In this document: in pieces, positions 55,266-63,499 of the stretch
Position numbering within the stretch: position 1 is the stretch's first letter
Layout: each line of letters begins with the position of its first letter
NCBI RefSeq assembly: GCF_008642315.1
Contig: NZ_CP029192.1
Coordinates: 2,170,001 to 2,234,000, forward strand
Reading direction: 5' to 3'
DNA length: 64,000 nt
Source of the DNA: Streptomyces venezuelae
GTDB taxonomy: Bacteria > Actinomycetota > Actinomycetes > Streptomycetales > Streptomycetaceae
Notes under the pieces: generated by a model
What the model was told of the DNA's origin: nothing
Database searches by the model: none
What the model saw: only the letters and a program-made list of their open reading frames with translations
Translations under genes and position numbers: made by a program

Positions 55266-55927
55266 TGGCCTGGGCCCGGCGGGATCCCTCGCGGGCGCCC
55301 GTTGGCGACGAATCGTCCGACATGGCCGGTGTGCGGCTGCGGCGGGTGAACCGCTGGCTGGCGGAGGACATGCGCCAGGACCTGGCGGACCTATACATGG
55401 CTTCCTGCGAGACCGAGCCCGAGGAGGAGTACCGCAGTCGCGGTCGGGAGGAGTTCGTGAGCCGCCTCGCCGGTGACATCCGCCGGCCGGGGTTCGCCAT
55501 GGTGATCGCGGAGACGGACGGCCTGGTGGGCTGTGCCTTCGGATTCCCGGTCCGCAGCGACGGCACCTGGTGGCACGGCTTCGACGGTGCGTTGCCTCGC
55601 AGTATCGAGCAACTCACGGAGGCCGATGGAGTTTTCGCGGTTACCAACGTCCTGGTCCGCCCGCATCCGCAGGACGATGACCTGGCACGCCGACTGCAGG
55701 AGCGGCTGCTGGCCGGCCACCAGGCGTCGCTCGGGACCACCTTGGTGGATCCGGCCGATCACCTGGCCCTGAATGCCTTCCGGTCCTGGGGATGGCAGGA
55801 CATCGGAGAGATCTGGCGGCCGGGCCTGCCCACGATGTTCCGCGTGCTGGTGCTTCCCCTCGGAGAGCGAACCGTGGAGCGGCTGGAGGGACTGGGCCAT
55901 CACGCGTGGACCCGGTGGCGGGGGTGA
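55265..55927 (+). CDS. GNAT-like acetyltransferase
   Basis: A 220-residue protein with an N-acetyltransferase-like pattern: an N-terminal RLRRVNRWLAEDMRQDLADLYMASCETEPEEEY, then a central FAMVIAETDGLVGCAFGFPV strand pair. VFAVTNVLVRPHPQDDDLARRLQERLLAG follows in place of the acetyl-CoA loop. A RxxGxG signature is not obvious, so cofactor binding is uncertain. It is coupled to the upstream STAS remnant and to the following ANTAR gene by 4-bp overlap (GTGA). The substrate is unknown. Confidence 0.6.
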   Translation: MAWARRDPSRAPVGDESSDMAGVRLRRVNRWLAEDMRQDLADLYMASCETEPEEEYRSRGREEFVSRLAGDIRRPGFAMVIAETDGLVGCAFGFPVRSDGTWWHGFDGALPRSIEQLTEADGVFAVTNVLVRPHPQDDDLARRLQERLLAGHQASLGTTLVDPADHLALNAFRSWGWQDIGEIWRPGLPTMFRVLVLPLGERTVERLEGLGHHAWTRWRG

Positions 55928-56682
55928 CGCCCAACCGCCGGTCGTCCCGGATCCGCCTACTGGTCGCCGAACAGGCGGCCCGACGCGGTGCCCGGGTCGG
56001 CGTGATGGATGTGTGCACCGCGGCGGTGACCTCGCTGCCGGTCGGCGGGGCCGGGATGTCGGCGATGTCCCCGGCCGCGGCGAGCCACCCGCTGTGCAGT
56101 ACCGACGACATCAGCGAACGGCTGGAGGAGCTGCAGCTCACCCTGGGCGAGGGGCCGTGCGTGGACGCCTTCACACACGGCGAGGCCGTCCTGACGCCCG
56201 ACCTGCGGACCGGTGAACTGCATGACAGGTGGGCCGTGTTCGCCGACGCGGCTCTGGAAGCCGGAGCGCGTGCGGTCTTCGCGCTCCCTCTGCAGATAGG
56301 AGCGATCAGTCCCGGCGTCCTGGATCTTTACGCGCAGGTCCCGGTCCGGCTGAACGCGGAGGAACTGGCCGACGCACTGGCCTTCGCCGAGTTGGCGACG
56401 CTGGTCCTGCTCGACGCCCGGATCGACGCGACGGGCGCACCACCCGACGACGCAACCAGAAGGCACATCGAGGACCTGGGCGGCTACCGGGCGGAGATCT
56501 CCCAGGCCACCGGCATGCTCACCGTCCAGCTCGGCGTCGGCGTGGACGAAGCCTTTGTCCGACTGCGCGCCTACGCCTATGCCCAAGGGCACCGGCTCAC
56601 CGACGTGGCCGCCGACGTGGTGGCCCGCCGGCTCCGCTTCCCCGCGGGTGCGGAGCCGACCCGGACCGACGAGGACACCTGA
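55924..56682 (+). CDS. GAF-ANTAR domain regulator
   Basis: A 252-residue protein. An N-terminal GAF-type sensor domain contains LGEGPCVDAFTHGEAVLTPDLR and ARAVFALPLQIGAISPGVLDLY. A C-terminal ANTAR domain (AEISQATGMLTVQLGVGVDEAFVRLRAYAYAQGHRLTDVAADVVARRL) binds RNA hairpins and acts as a transcription antiterminator in this family. GTG 55924 overlaps the GNAT stop and is chosen for coupling; GTGs at 55915 and 55906 are alternatives. Directly followed by a second GAF-ANTAR gene. Confidence 0.85.
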   Translation: MTPNRRSSRIRLLVAEQAARRGARVGVMDVCTAAVTSLPVGGAGMSAMSPAAASHPLCSTDDISERLEELQLTLGEGPCVDAFTHGEAVLTPDLRTGELHDRWAVFADAALEAGARAVFALPLQIGAISPGVLDLYAQVPVRLNAEELADALAFAELATLVLLDARIDATGAPPDDATRRHIEDLGGYRAEISQATGMLTVQLGVGVDEAFVRLRAYAYAQGHRLTDVAADVVARRLRFPAGAEPTRTDEDT

Positions 56683-56768
56683 TGCCCTCGCCCGGACCGG
56701 AGGGCGCATGACGCGCCGCACTTCCCGCCCCATTCCGGCAGGACTAGTTTCCGTAAAGGGTGTTGACG

Positions 56769-57485
56769 ATGAATGAACGGCTCCTGGCCCAGACCTTCGT
56801 CGAGTTGGCGGACAATCTGGTCGCCGACTTCGACCTGATCGACTTCCTACGCCTGCTGACCGACCGCTGCGTGGGGCTGCTCGGGGCGAGCGCCGCCGGA
56901 GTGCTGCTCGCGGACCGGGACGGCGAATTGCGCGTGATGGCCGCCTCCGACGAACAGGTGCGCCTCCTTGAACTCTTCCAGCTGCAGAACGACGAGGGTC
57001 CCTGCCTGGACTGCTTCCGCACGGGCGCCCCGGTGTCCGCACCCGATCTGCGGAGGGAGGCCGCCCGCTGGCCTCGCTTCGCCGCCCAGGCCCAGCTCCG
57101 CGGATTCGGCGCGGTCCAGGCCCTGCCCATGCGGTTGCGCGACGAGGTCGTCGGCGCGCTGAATCTCTTCCGGTCCGCTCCCGGCCCCTTCGACCCGGTC
57201 GGCACGTCCATCGCCCAGGCCATGGCCGATGTCGCCACCATCAGCCTGCTGCAACAGCGGTCCACCCAGCGCACCACGGTCCTCAACGAGCAGTTGCAGA
57301 CCGCGCTGAACAGCCGCGTACTGATCGAGCAGGCCAAAGGCAAACTCGCCGAACGCCAGGGCGTCGACATGGAACAGGCATTCACCGCTCTACGCCGCTA
57401 CGCCCGCGCCCACAACCGCCGCCTGTCCGACGTTGCCCGCGCCCTCATCGACGACAGCGAGCCCCTGGCAGGGCTGGTGTCCTGA
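56769..57485 (+). CDS. GAF-ANTAR domain regulator
   Basis: A 238-residue protein with a GAF domain (DLIDFLRLLTDRCVGLLGASAAGVLLADRDGELRVMAAS, NDEGPCLDCFRTGAPVSAPDLR) and a C-terminal ANTAR domain (LQTALNSRVLIEQAKGKLAERQGVDMEQAFTALRRYARAHNRRLSDVARALID). ATG 56769 has AAGGG 8 nt upstream; a GTG at 56760 is in frame. The second of two adjacent GAF-ANTAR genes, only about 35% alike by eye, so an old duplication or separate recruitment. Confidence 0.9.
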   Translation: MNERLLAQTFVELADNLVADFDLIDFLRLLTDRCVGLLGASAAGVLLADRDGELRVMAASDEQVRLLELFQLQNDEGPCLDCFRTGAPVSAPDLRREAARWPRFAAQAQLRGFGAVQALPMRLRDEVVGALNLFRSAPGPFDPVGTSIAQAMADVATISLLQQRSTQRTTVLNEQLQTALNSRVLIEQAKGKLAERQGVDMEQAFTALRRYARAHNRRLSDVARALIDDSEPLAGLVS

Positions 57486-57884
57486 CCCTGCCACGAAGAG
57501 CTTCGGCCGCCGCGGCCATTCTCCGCGCCGGGAGCGCGGGATCCGGGTCCGGCCCTCCCGAAGGAGCCACGGCGGGCTGCTCCTTGCCGCCGGTGACGGG
57601 CGTGGATGGATCTGTCTCCCGGCCAGGTGCGGCCTACCGCAGCGAACGCCGCACCGGCCCATCTCGGGACAGGGAGGGCAGCCGTGGTCGGGCTCGCTCA
57701 CATCCAGCGTCCACCCCACACAGGAGAATGGCGCCTGGCTTGATGAGACCAGGCCCTGTCCGGCGGATCATGGCCGGGGCCGTGCTGGTCCCCTGCTCAC
57801 AGGCGGCGCCAGCGGGCCGATGCGAAGGAGAAGGCTCCGAAGTCGCAGCAGCCTGTTCACCACCCAGAGGGGTACTCGGCCGGC
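57486..57884. other. Intergenic region of 399 bp with one hairpin
   Basis: No credible gene is seen. AAGGAGC and GCTCCTT (57561-57585) form a 7-bp stem that may terminate the ANTAR transcript. No T-run or clear promoter was found. Confidence 0.4.
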
Positions 57885-59228
57885 ATGCGAACCCATGAAC
57901 CGCCTCCCGGCGAACGCGCGAAGCTCGCCTCCCGGGCCGCCAAGGGCTTGACCGGCAGCCGCAGCGCTCGCCGGGCCGCGTTGCGCGGCACCGGCTCACT
58001 CGCCCTTGCCTCTGCCGCCATCCAGGCCGCCACCAAGGTGCTCGACAGGCGTCGGCCGCTTCGGCATTCGTCGAGCAGGGTGGTGTCCTCCCATCGCACG
58101 GCCGGTGCAGCCGCTTTCGCGACGGCCGCCACCTTGGAGATGCCCCGGCTGGGGTTCGCCCTCCTTCCCGTTGCGGTGGGCACCGCCGTATCCCGTCTGC
58201 GCGCGGGGGCGCACACTCCCGGCCGCGTTCTGGTGGACGTCGCGTTCGGCGTGGGGGTCGCGGCGGCGACCTGCCGCTGGTGGCCGCTGCATCGCGATGC
58301 GCCCGCCGACAGCGCCCGACCGAAACTCCCGGTTCCCGCTCTGCCGTCCGGCGAAGGTCTTGTCGTGGTCGTCAACAGCGACGCCGGCGGCGAGGCCCCG
58401 GCAGAAGTCGAGCTGCGGGCCCTGCTGCCGAAAGCGGACATACGGCTGTGCGAAGCAGGCGAGGACCTGCACACCGTGCTCCGGCGGGCCGCCGCGCAGG
58501 TACAGGCCCGCGGCGGCGCGCTCGGCGTGGTCGGGGGCGACGGCACGGTCAACGCCGCGGCCGTGCTGGCCGTCGACAACCGGCTGCCGCTCGCGGTGTT
58601 CCCCGGCGGCACCCTCAACCACTTCGCCGCCGATCTCGGACTGCCGACCTTGCAAGAGGCCGCCGAGGCCGTGGAGGCAGGCCGCGGTGGCACCGTCGAC
58701 CTCGGCCGGATCACCGGCGACGGCACCTGCACCTACTTCCTCAACACCTTCAGCATCGGCGCCTACCCCGAACTCGTCCGGGCCCGCGAAGCCCGCGAGA
58801 CGTCCCTGGGCAAATGGCCCGCCCTCGCCGTCGGCCTGCTCCGCGTCCTGGCCGACGGCGCCCCCATCGACATCACCCTCGACGGACGGCCCCGACGGCT
58901 GTGGCTGCTGTTCGCCGGAAACAGCCGCTACGACCCGCCCGGCTTCGCCCCTACTTACCGCCCCACCCTGGACGACGGACTCCTCGACCTGCGCCTCGTC
59001 GACGCAAAGCACCCCTTCGCCCGCACCCGCCTCGTCGCGGCCTTCCTCACCGGCACCCTCGCCCGCTCCCGCGTCTACCAAGAAGCCACCGCCACCCGCC
59101 TGCGCATCGACGGTGTGAGCGAGGCGGGCGACTACACCCGGGACGGGGAAGTGAGCCCCGCCGCCGACACCCTCGTCCTCGACAAGAGGAGTCGCGCCCT
59201 CACCGTCTACTTGCCCGCTCCCGAGTGA
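57885..59228 (+). CDS. PAP2-like / diacylglycerol kinase catalytic domain fusion protein
   Basis: A 447-residue protein. Residues about 50-130 resemble a shortened PAP2 phosphatase (KVLDRRRPLR, VVSSHRTAGAAAFATAA, SRLRAGAHTPGRVLVDVAFG, comparable to KX6RP, PSGH and SRX5HX3D). From about residue 155 a DAGK catalytic domain follows: LVVVVNSDAGG, VVGGDGTVNAAA, FPGGTLNHFAADLG, FAGNSRYDPPGFAP and DDGLLDLRLVD. It may phosphorylate a lipid such as diacylglycerol or dephosphorylate lipid phosphates in membrane recycling. The PAP2 part lacks the usual first membrane helices, so its activity is doubtful. No close neighbour on the same strand. Confidence 0.85.
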   Translation: MRTHEPPPGERAKLASRAAKGLTGSRSARRAALRGTGSLALASAAIQAATKVLDRRRPLRHSSSRVVSSHRTAGAAAFATAATLEMPRLGFALLPVAVGTAVSRLRAGAHTPGRVLVDVAFGVGVAAATCRWWPLHRDAPADSARPKLPVPALPSGEGLVVVVNSDAGGEAPAEVELRALLPKADIRLCEAGEDLHTVLRRAAAQVQARGGALGVVGGDGTVNAAAVLAVDNRLPLAVFPGGTLNHFAADLGLPTLQEAAEAVEAGRGGTVDLGRITGDGTCTYFLNTFSIGAYPELVRAREARETSLGKWPALAVGLLRVLADGAPIDITLDGRPRRLWLLFAGNSRYDPPGFAPTYRPTLDDGLLDLRLVDAKHPFARTRLVAAFLTGTLARSRVYQEATATRLRIDGVSEAGDYTRDGEVSPAADTLVLDKRSRALTVYLPAPE

Positions 59229-59399
59229 GCCCGTGCCATCGGCGCACGGCAACGCGGTGCCCGCCCGGGGCCATGCCGCACAGCAGACGCCCCCAGCCCC
59301 GGGCCACGCACTGCCAGTTGGGCACGATGCCTGTCCCGCACGTCTTCCGGTCTCCTGAACCGAGGCGCCCCATGCACGCGCCGCAGCACTCACCGCGCC

Positions 59400-59570
59400 G
59401 GGCGAGGAGTTCCGCGGGCGCGAGGAGTTCCTGCGCCGCCTGGCCGCCGACGTACGCCTGCCGGGGCCCGACGGGCCGTACAACTCCTCACCGGGCTCCT
59501 CGCCACCTTCCCCACCGGTCCCGCCGACGACGTCGCGCTCCTCGCCCTGAGCGCGACCTCGACGACACCG
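59400..59570 (+). pseudogene. Possible remnant of a PP2C (SpoIIE/RsbU) phosphatase C-terminus
   Basis: Within the 517-bp gap 59229-59745, one frame reads RRAVQLLTGLLATFPTGPADDVALLALSA. This resembles the end of SpoIIE-type phosphatases (DDVALL motif). An adjacent frame reads GEEFRGREEFLRRLAADV. No start or complete domain is present. The rest of the gap shows nothing recognisable. Confidence 0.35.
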
Positions 59571-59745
59571 GCCAGGGCGCCCTCCGGCGCACCGGGCTCC
59601 GCCCACACCAGCGTGTCCCTCCCCGCAAAGGTTTGGGATCCATGCGCAGGGCCACCCGATGAGGGCGTCCGCCGATCGGCCGGGACGAAGGCACCGGAGA
59701 GTTGAGGTCACAGCTCCCGGTGCCGCCCGCTGAACACCTGAGCCG

Positions 59746-60096
59746 TCACCAGCGGTCGTGCAGGCGTCCCAGCGCACGGCGCAGTTCCCGCCGCATCTGC
59801 TCGGGGAGCTCCTCCTCTCGCGTCGTGGCAACCAGAGCCGCCGCAACGTCACGGAGCTTGACGTTGCAGTGCTGCGACACGTCCACCAGCAGGCCCCAGG
59901 CACGCTCACTGGAACACGGGGCCACGGCCATCAGCATGCCGCGCGCCTGGTCGATCACCGCACGGCTCGACAGCGCCCTGGCCAACTGATCGTTCTCCGC
60001 GCGCAGTTTGATGACCTCGGCCACCAGAGACGCGTCCCCTGCCGAAGCCGCGGCCGTCACCTGCTGTGCGGCATGGGGCATGGTCGCTCGACGCAT
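59746..60096 (-). CDS. ANTAR-only protein
   Basis: A 116-residue protein. A short coiled coil (SLVAEVIKLRAENDQLARALSS) leads into an ANTAR domain (RAVIDQARGMLMAVAPCSSERAWGLLVDVSQHCNVKLRDVAAALVATT). There is no sensor domain. Stand-alone ANTAR proteins probably act as RNA-binding antiterminators when paired with a separate sensor. ATG 60096 has GGTGG upstream; the frame to 60141 has none. It resembles the ANTAR gene at 60577-60936 closely (RAVIDQA.GM.MA.VPC). Confidence 0.85.
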   Translation of the reverse strand: MRRATMPHAAQQVTAAASAGDASLVAEVIKLRAENDQLARALSSRAVIDQARGMLMAVAPCSSERAWGLLVDVSQHCNVKLRDVAAALVATTREEELPEQMRRELRRALGRLHDRW

Positions 60097-60165
60097 GGTG
60101 CCCACCTCACAACACAGCGACCGGAGCCACAGCCTATGCACGCCTTCCTGGAGCTCCGCAAGCGG

Positions 60166-60522
60166 TCAGCGGCGGGCGAGTTGCCGCTCACCGGCCGCAC
60201 CGGGCTCGTAGGGCAGCCCGTAGTGCTTGAAGATCCCTGCCTCGTCCTCGGCGGGCAGCACGTCATCAGTGCCGATCGAGGGGGCCGTCTTCACCAGTGC
60301 TTTGGCATAGGCGACCTTGAGGTAGCCCGGCCCGGTGATCGCGTCGTCGAGGGGGACGAACATCAGCTGGCGCCGGGTGGGCAGCCCGGTCCTCACGCTG
60401 GCCATGGCCGGTTCGTCGGTGGTGGTGTCCACATAGACCGATTCGAGGACACCGATCTTGCGCGAGTCCGTGTCCACCACGTCGAGGCCGCGCCACTCAC
60501 GGACATCAGCTGACTGGATCAT
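60166..60522 (-). CDS. PRC-barrel domain protein
   Basis: A 118-residue protein with an N-terminal PRC-barrel (WRGLDVVDTDSRKIGVLESVYVDTTTDEPAMASVRTG, then RRQLMFVPLDDAITGPGYLKVAYAKALVKTAPSI). PRC-barrels are small beta-barrels found in ribosome-maturation factor RimM and in photosynthetic reaction-centre H subunits. In Streptomyces, stand-alone versions are often stress genes of unknown function. The GGGAG site precedes ATG 60522. It lies between two ANTAR-only genes on the same strand. Confidence 0.88.
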   Translation of the reverse strand: MIQSADVREWRGLDVVDTDSRKIGVLESVYVDTTTDEPAMASVRTGLPTRRQLMFVPLDDAITGPGYLKVAYAKALVKTAPSIGTDDVLPAEDEAGIFKHYGLPYEPGAAGERQLARR

Positions 60523-60576
60523 CGTCTTCTCCCGTCTGGGTTCATCCGCTGGGTGACGTGTGCTCGGCGCAGGTCG

Positions 60577-60936
60577 TCATGTCCGGTCTGCCGCGTTCAG
60601 GCGCCGCAGCGCACCGCGTAGCGCCTGCTCCAGGTGTTCGGGGAACGGGCTTCCCTCGGAGGTGGCGACGAGAGCGGCGGCCACCTCTCGACGTGAGAGA
60701 CCACAGTGCCGCGCGACGTCCGTCAACAGGGTGCCGGCCTCCCCGCGGGGACACGGAACCAAGGCCATCATCATCCCGAGGGCCTGGTCGATCACCGCCC
60801 GGCCGCCCATGGCCCGGCGCAACCGGGCGATCTCGGCGCGCAGTTCTACGACGGCCGGGTCCAGGGCCGCATCGCCCCAGGCCACCTCGGCTGCCGTCAT
60901 CCACCGGTCTTCCTGGATCCTGAGTCTCTGATCCAT
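60577..60936 (-). CDS. ANTAR-only protein
   Basis: A 119-residue protein with an N-terminal helix (VVELRAEIARLRRAMGG) followed by an ANTAR domain (RAVIDQALGMMMALVPCPRGEAGTLLTDVARHCGLSRREVAAALVAT). ATG 60936 is supported by GAGG; upstream sequence in the same frame to 61224 is not protein-like. It is paralogous to the ANTAR gene at 59746-60096 with the PRC-barrel gene between them, so the three may form one transcript. Confidence 0.87.
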   Translation of the reverse strand: MDQRLRIQEDRWMTAAEVAWGDAALDPAVVELRAEIARLRRAMGGRAVIDQALGMMMALVPCPRGEAGTLLTDVARHCGLSRREVAAALVATSEGSPFPEHLEQALRGALRRLNAADRT

Positions 60937-61016
60937 GACACCTGCCTCACCACCCACTGAATGCGCCCGTGGGACAGAGTCGGCGCGGGACGCGTGGAAA
61001 CCGGAATCCGCATCGA

Positions 61017-61286
61017 TCACCGACGGTGCTGCTCGTCCCGACGGTCCTGGCGCCTCCAGAGTCCCTGGCGCTGTCGCCGGTAGCGGCGGTCCCACCGGTT
61101 CTCGCGGTCTCTGTGGTCCCGGTAGTCGCGGTACTCGAAGTTTCCGCCCTGTCCCCGGCTGCCCGCAGGCCCCCGGCCGTAGCGCACGGCCACGAACATC
61201 AGCACGGCCGTGACGGCCCACCACAGGGGACTGAGGAAGCCGAGGCCGAACAGGGCCACGATCAGGATGGCGAACAAGGCGATCAC
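61017..61286 (-). CDS. Small hydrophobic membrane protein, 89 aa
   Basis: GTG 61286 follows a perfect GGAGG site. The product begins VIALFAILIVALFGLGFLSP and has two membrane helices (about residues 1-18 and 21-38). A very basic, Arg/Asp/Tyr-rich tail follows (YRDYRDHRDRENRWDRRYRRQRQ), probably cytoplasmic. It belongs to the tiny hydrophobic proteins common in stress-related loci of Streptomyces. Function unknown. A similar helix-plus-basic-tail protein is at 62208-62393. Confidence 0.75.
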   Translation of the reverse strand: MIALFAILIVALFGLGFLSPLWWAVTAVLMFVAVRYGRGPAGSRGQGGNFEYRDYRDHRDRENRWDRRYRRQRQGLWRRQDRRDEQHRR

Positions 61287-61356
61287 TGTGGGCCTCCCCG
61301 GGCGGAACGGAACCTCGCTGCCGGGGACTGGGGCCTCGCTTCGCAGCGTAGTCCTG

Positions 61357-61569
61357 TCAAGAGGCTGTGGATACGCCCGGCCCGACGACGAGCGGGACGG
61401 CACCGGTGAGAGCCGGCATCAGAACGCTCGGACCCGCCCCCGCCACCCGTGACGAGGCCGACATGACCTCGGGCTCGGCCCCACGCTGGAACAGCGTGCG
61501 ATACAGCGCGGCCGGGGTGACGAACAGGGCCGCGGCCAGCACCGCGAGCAACAGCGTGGTGAGGTACAT
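61357..61569 (-). pseudogene. Fragment of a DUF6328-like membrane protein
   Basis: The 70-residue frame MYLTTLLLAVLAAALFVTPAALYRTLFQRG...SRVAGAGPSVLMPALTGAVPLVV resembles the C-terminal half of actinobacterial DUF6328 proteins (two helices around an AP/TP-A-HR motif). The N-terminal helices are missing and no ribosome binding site precedes the ATG, so it is probably a truncated remnant. Confidence 0.4.
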
Positions 61570-61887
61570 CGCGGGGTGTGCGGACGTTGTCCTTACCTCT
61601 GCCGCCTCCTGCCCCGCCTATAGAGCTGGCTGTTTGCGACCTGTTCAGGGCATGTGGCGAGGGCTAGCGTGCGCGGTGTCGCCCCGGCCCCCGGCAGCAT
61701 CCCTTGGTTGTCGCGCCCCAGGCCGCCCCCGCGTATCGGAGCAGGCGTCCGCCGCGGCACGATCACGCGCGGCGCCGCCTCCGCTTCCGCCGCCCCACAG
61801 CGATCGCGGCTCAGGCCCGACGCGCCCGTCGCGGGCAGCCCCGCCGGTGCCCGTCCCGCCGCACACACGCTTGAGCAGGCGGTATCC
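61570..61887. other. Intergenic region of 318 bp, nothing recognised
   Basis: No convincing reading frame, repeat or promoter was identified here. Confidence 0.5.
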
Positions 61888-62064
61888 ATGTACGCGCTGG
61901 TCGTTCTCGTTCCCTTCGTACTGCTCGCCACGGTGATGGGCCTGTCCTGGTTGGAGGACCGCGTCCTGCCGTCCACCGATCCGGCCGACGCTCCCGGCAC
62001 GGTCCCGGCAACCGCGACAGCCCCGGACCAGGCGCCCAACCCCGCACTGCTCAAGGGCCGTTGA
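61888..62064 (+). CDS. Small membrane protein, 58 aa
   Basis: ATG 61888 begins MYALVVLVPFVLLATVMGLSWLEDRVLP, a single membrane helix followed by a Pro/Ala/Thr-rich tail ending APNPALLKGR. A GGCGG site lies a few bases upstream. Short proteins with this helix and an LEDRVLP segment occur in many Streptomyces genomes. Function unknown. Confidence 0.6.
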   Translation: MYALVVLVPFVLLATVMGLSWLEDRVLPSTDPADAPGTVPATATAPDQAPNPALLKGR

Positions 62065-62207
62065 CACAGGAGCCGAGCGGGCGTTGACTGACGGCACGGC
62101 GTAGGGGCGATGCCACTCCGGACCGTTCGGGGACGCATTCCACCTTCCCGCTTCGCCCGGACCCCGCGGATACCAGGAACCATTCCGCGCGATCTGGAGG
62201 CCCGGCG

Positions 62208-62393
62208 ATGCTCATGTGGATTCTCCTCCTTCTGCTGATCCTGGTGATCTTCGGGTTCGGCTTCACCATGCAGATCCTCTGGTGGGTCGCGGCCGTACTG
62301 CTTGCCCTGTGGGTCATCGGTTTCCTCATGCGAGGCCGCGGTGGCAGTCGCAGCAGCGGCAGTCGGCGCCGGTTCAGCCGCAGCGGCAGGTGA
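62208..62393 (+). CDS. Small hydrophobic protein, 61 aa
   Basis: A 61-residue protein with two closely spaced membrane helices (MLMWILLLLLILVIFGFGF and LWWVAAVLLALWVIGFLM) and a basic Ser/Gly/Arg tail. This pattern is that of lmo0937/DUF5670-type hydrophobic proteins. GGAGG lies 7 nt before ATG 62208. It is followed by a CsbD-family gene 41 bp downstream, a common pairing in stress-response loci. Confidence 0.8.
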   Translation: MLMWILLLLLILVIFGFGFTMQILWWVAAVLLALWVIGFLMRGRGGSRSSGSRRRFSRSGR

Positions 62394-62434
62394 CCTCGCA
62401 CCCAACCCACCCAGTGGACGAACCAAGGACAGCC

Positions 62435-62608
62435 ATGAGTACTGGACAGACGTTCAGGAACAAGGCACAAGCACTCAAGGGCCGGATCACCGAACGCCTC
62501 GGCCGGACCACCCGCAACAGACGACTGCAGCGCGAGGGCAGGACCGACCGGGTCTCAGGGAACCTGAAGCAGTCCGGCGACAAGATCAAGAACGCCTTCC
62601 GCCGCTGA
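62435..62608 (+). CDS. CsbD family general-stress protein
   Basis: A 57-residue CsbD-like protein (FRNKAQALKGRITERLGRTTRNRRLQREGRTDRVSGNLKQSGDKIKNAFRR), highly charged and helical. In Bacillus, CsbD is part of the sigma-B general stress regulon. A GGAC site precedes ATG 62435. It is probably co-transcribed with the small hydrophobic protein upstream. Confidence 0.85.
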   Translation: MSTGQTFRNKAQALKGRITERLGRTTRNRRLQREGRTDRVSGNLKQSGDKIKNAFRR

Positions 62609-62696
62609 CCACCAACGCCTCGGATGGCACTCACGGCGCGTGGACGCCACCGGCAGGCACCAGCAGGACACGAGGCCCGAGCCACAGAGGGCAGCC

Positions 62697-62880
62697 ATGA
62701 TCATCGCCGTGGTGGTCATCGCGGCGGGCACCCTCCTCTCCACACCCACTACGTCCACGGCTACCGCAGCCTGCACACGGCCGCCCGCGGCCGGAGCGGC
62801 ACCGAGGAGATGCGGGAGGCCATGATCGAAGCCCGCCCCCTCTTCGAGGCGTTGGTCACGCGAAGGGAATTGGCACACGA
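62697..62880 (+). pseudogene. Frameshifted small membrane protein
   Basis: ATG 62697 starts MIIAVVVIAAGTLL, a membrane helix. The frame then turns into low-complexity Thr/Pro/Ala and stops at 62825. In the -1 frame the reading HYVHGYRSLHTAARGRSGTEEMREAMIEARPLFEALV looks like a natural continuation. A single frame change near 62735-62750 would join the two parts. This is either a pseudogene or a sequencing error. Confidence 0.4.
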
Positions 62881-63299
62881 TGGTGTACGACCAGGAACGC
62901 GCACAACAGCCCCGGGCCGACAGGCCGAACCCCGCCGAGCAGCATGCCTCGCGGTTGCCCCGCTCCGAACCGGCTCGCACACCCGATCAGCCGGTCATCA
63001 GCACCACCGGTCCCGACCACACCCCCAGCCTCGTGCTTCTCCCCCCAAGCGATCGGGACAAGCTCACCATGCGGCTCCAGCAGGCCCTCAACACCTTCGT
63101 GGAGAGCCCACGACAGGCGCTGGAGGAGGCCGACGGCGTCTTCGACGAAGCCGTCACCCAGCTGACCGCGACCCTCGCCGAGCGGCACCGTGTCTTGCGT
63201 GCGGGCTGGCGGGGCCAGGACACTGAAGCGCAGACGGAGGAACTACGGCTCGCGCTGCGGCAGTACAGGGAGACCACAGAGTTGCTGCTGCGCATGTAG
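62880..63299 (+). CDS. Hypothetical actinobacterial helical protein, 139 aa
   Basis: The first half is polar and disordered. The second half is helical and well defined (LLPPSDRDKLTMRLQQALNTFVESPRQALEEADGVFDEAVTQLTATLAERHRVLRAGW...EELRLALRQYRETTELLLRM). Similar proteins occur across Streptomyces in stress-type loci, but I know no function. The start is set at 62880; the exact start is uncertain. Confidence 0.7.
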   Translation: MVYDQERAQQPRADRPNPAEQHASRLPRSEPARTPDQPVISTTGPDHTPSLVLLPPSDRDKLTMRLQQALNTFVESPRQALEEADGVFDEAVTQLTATLAERHRVLRAGWRGQDTEAQTEELRLALRQYRETTELLLRM

Positions 63300-63499
63300 C
63301 GCCCGCCGGTCGGTTAAGCCGCCACCCCGCAGGAAGCACAGCCGCCGCAGGAACTCGGTGCGCACGCCCGCACCGGTTGACATGCGGCGGCTGTGTCATG
63401 GAGTCGGCTCGGTCTGATTGGCGCCCGGCGACGCACCGGGCGGCGTACGGTGACCAGGGCTCACTCGCCAAGTGAACACCTGGGTTCCGCCTGCGCGGT

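Noticed and set aside
62624..63226. 200-codon plus-strand frame as a single gene
   Set aside because: It is His/Arg/Pro-rich without motifs and overlaps a better supported frame at 62880-63299. Only its middle part may be a frameshifted small-protein remnant.
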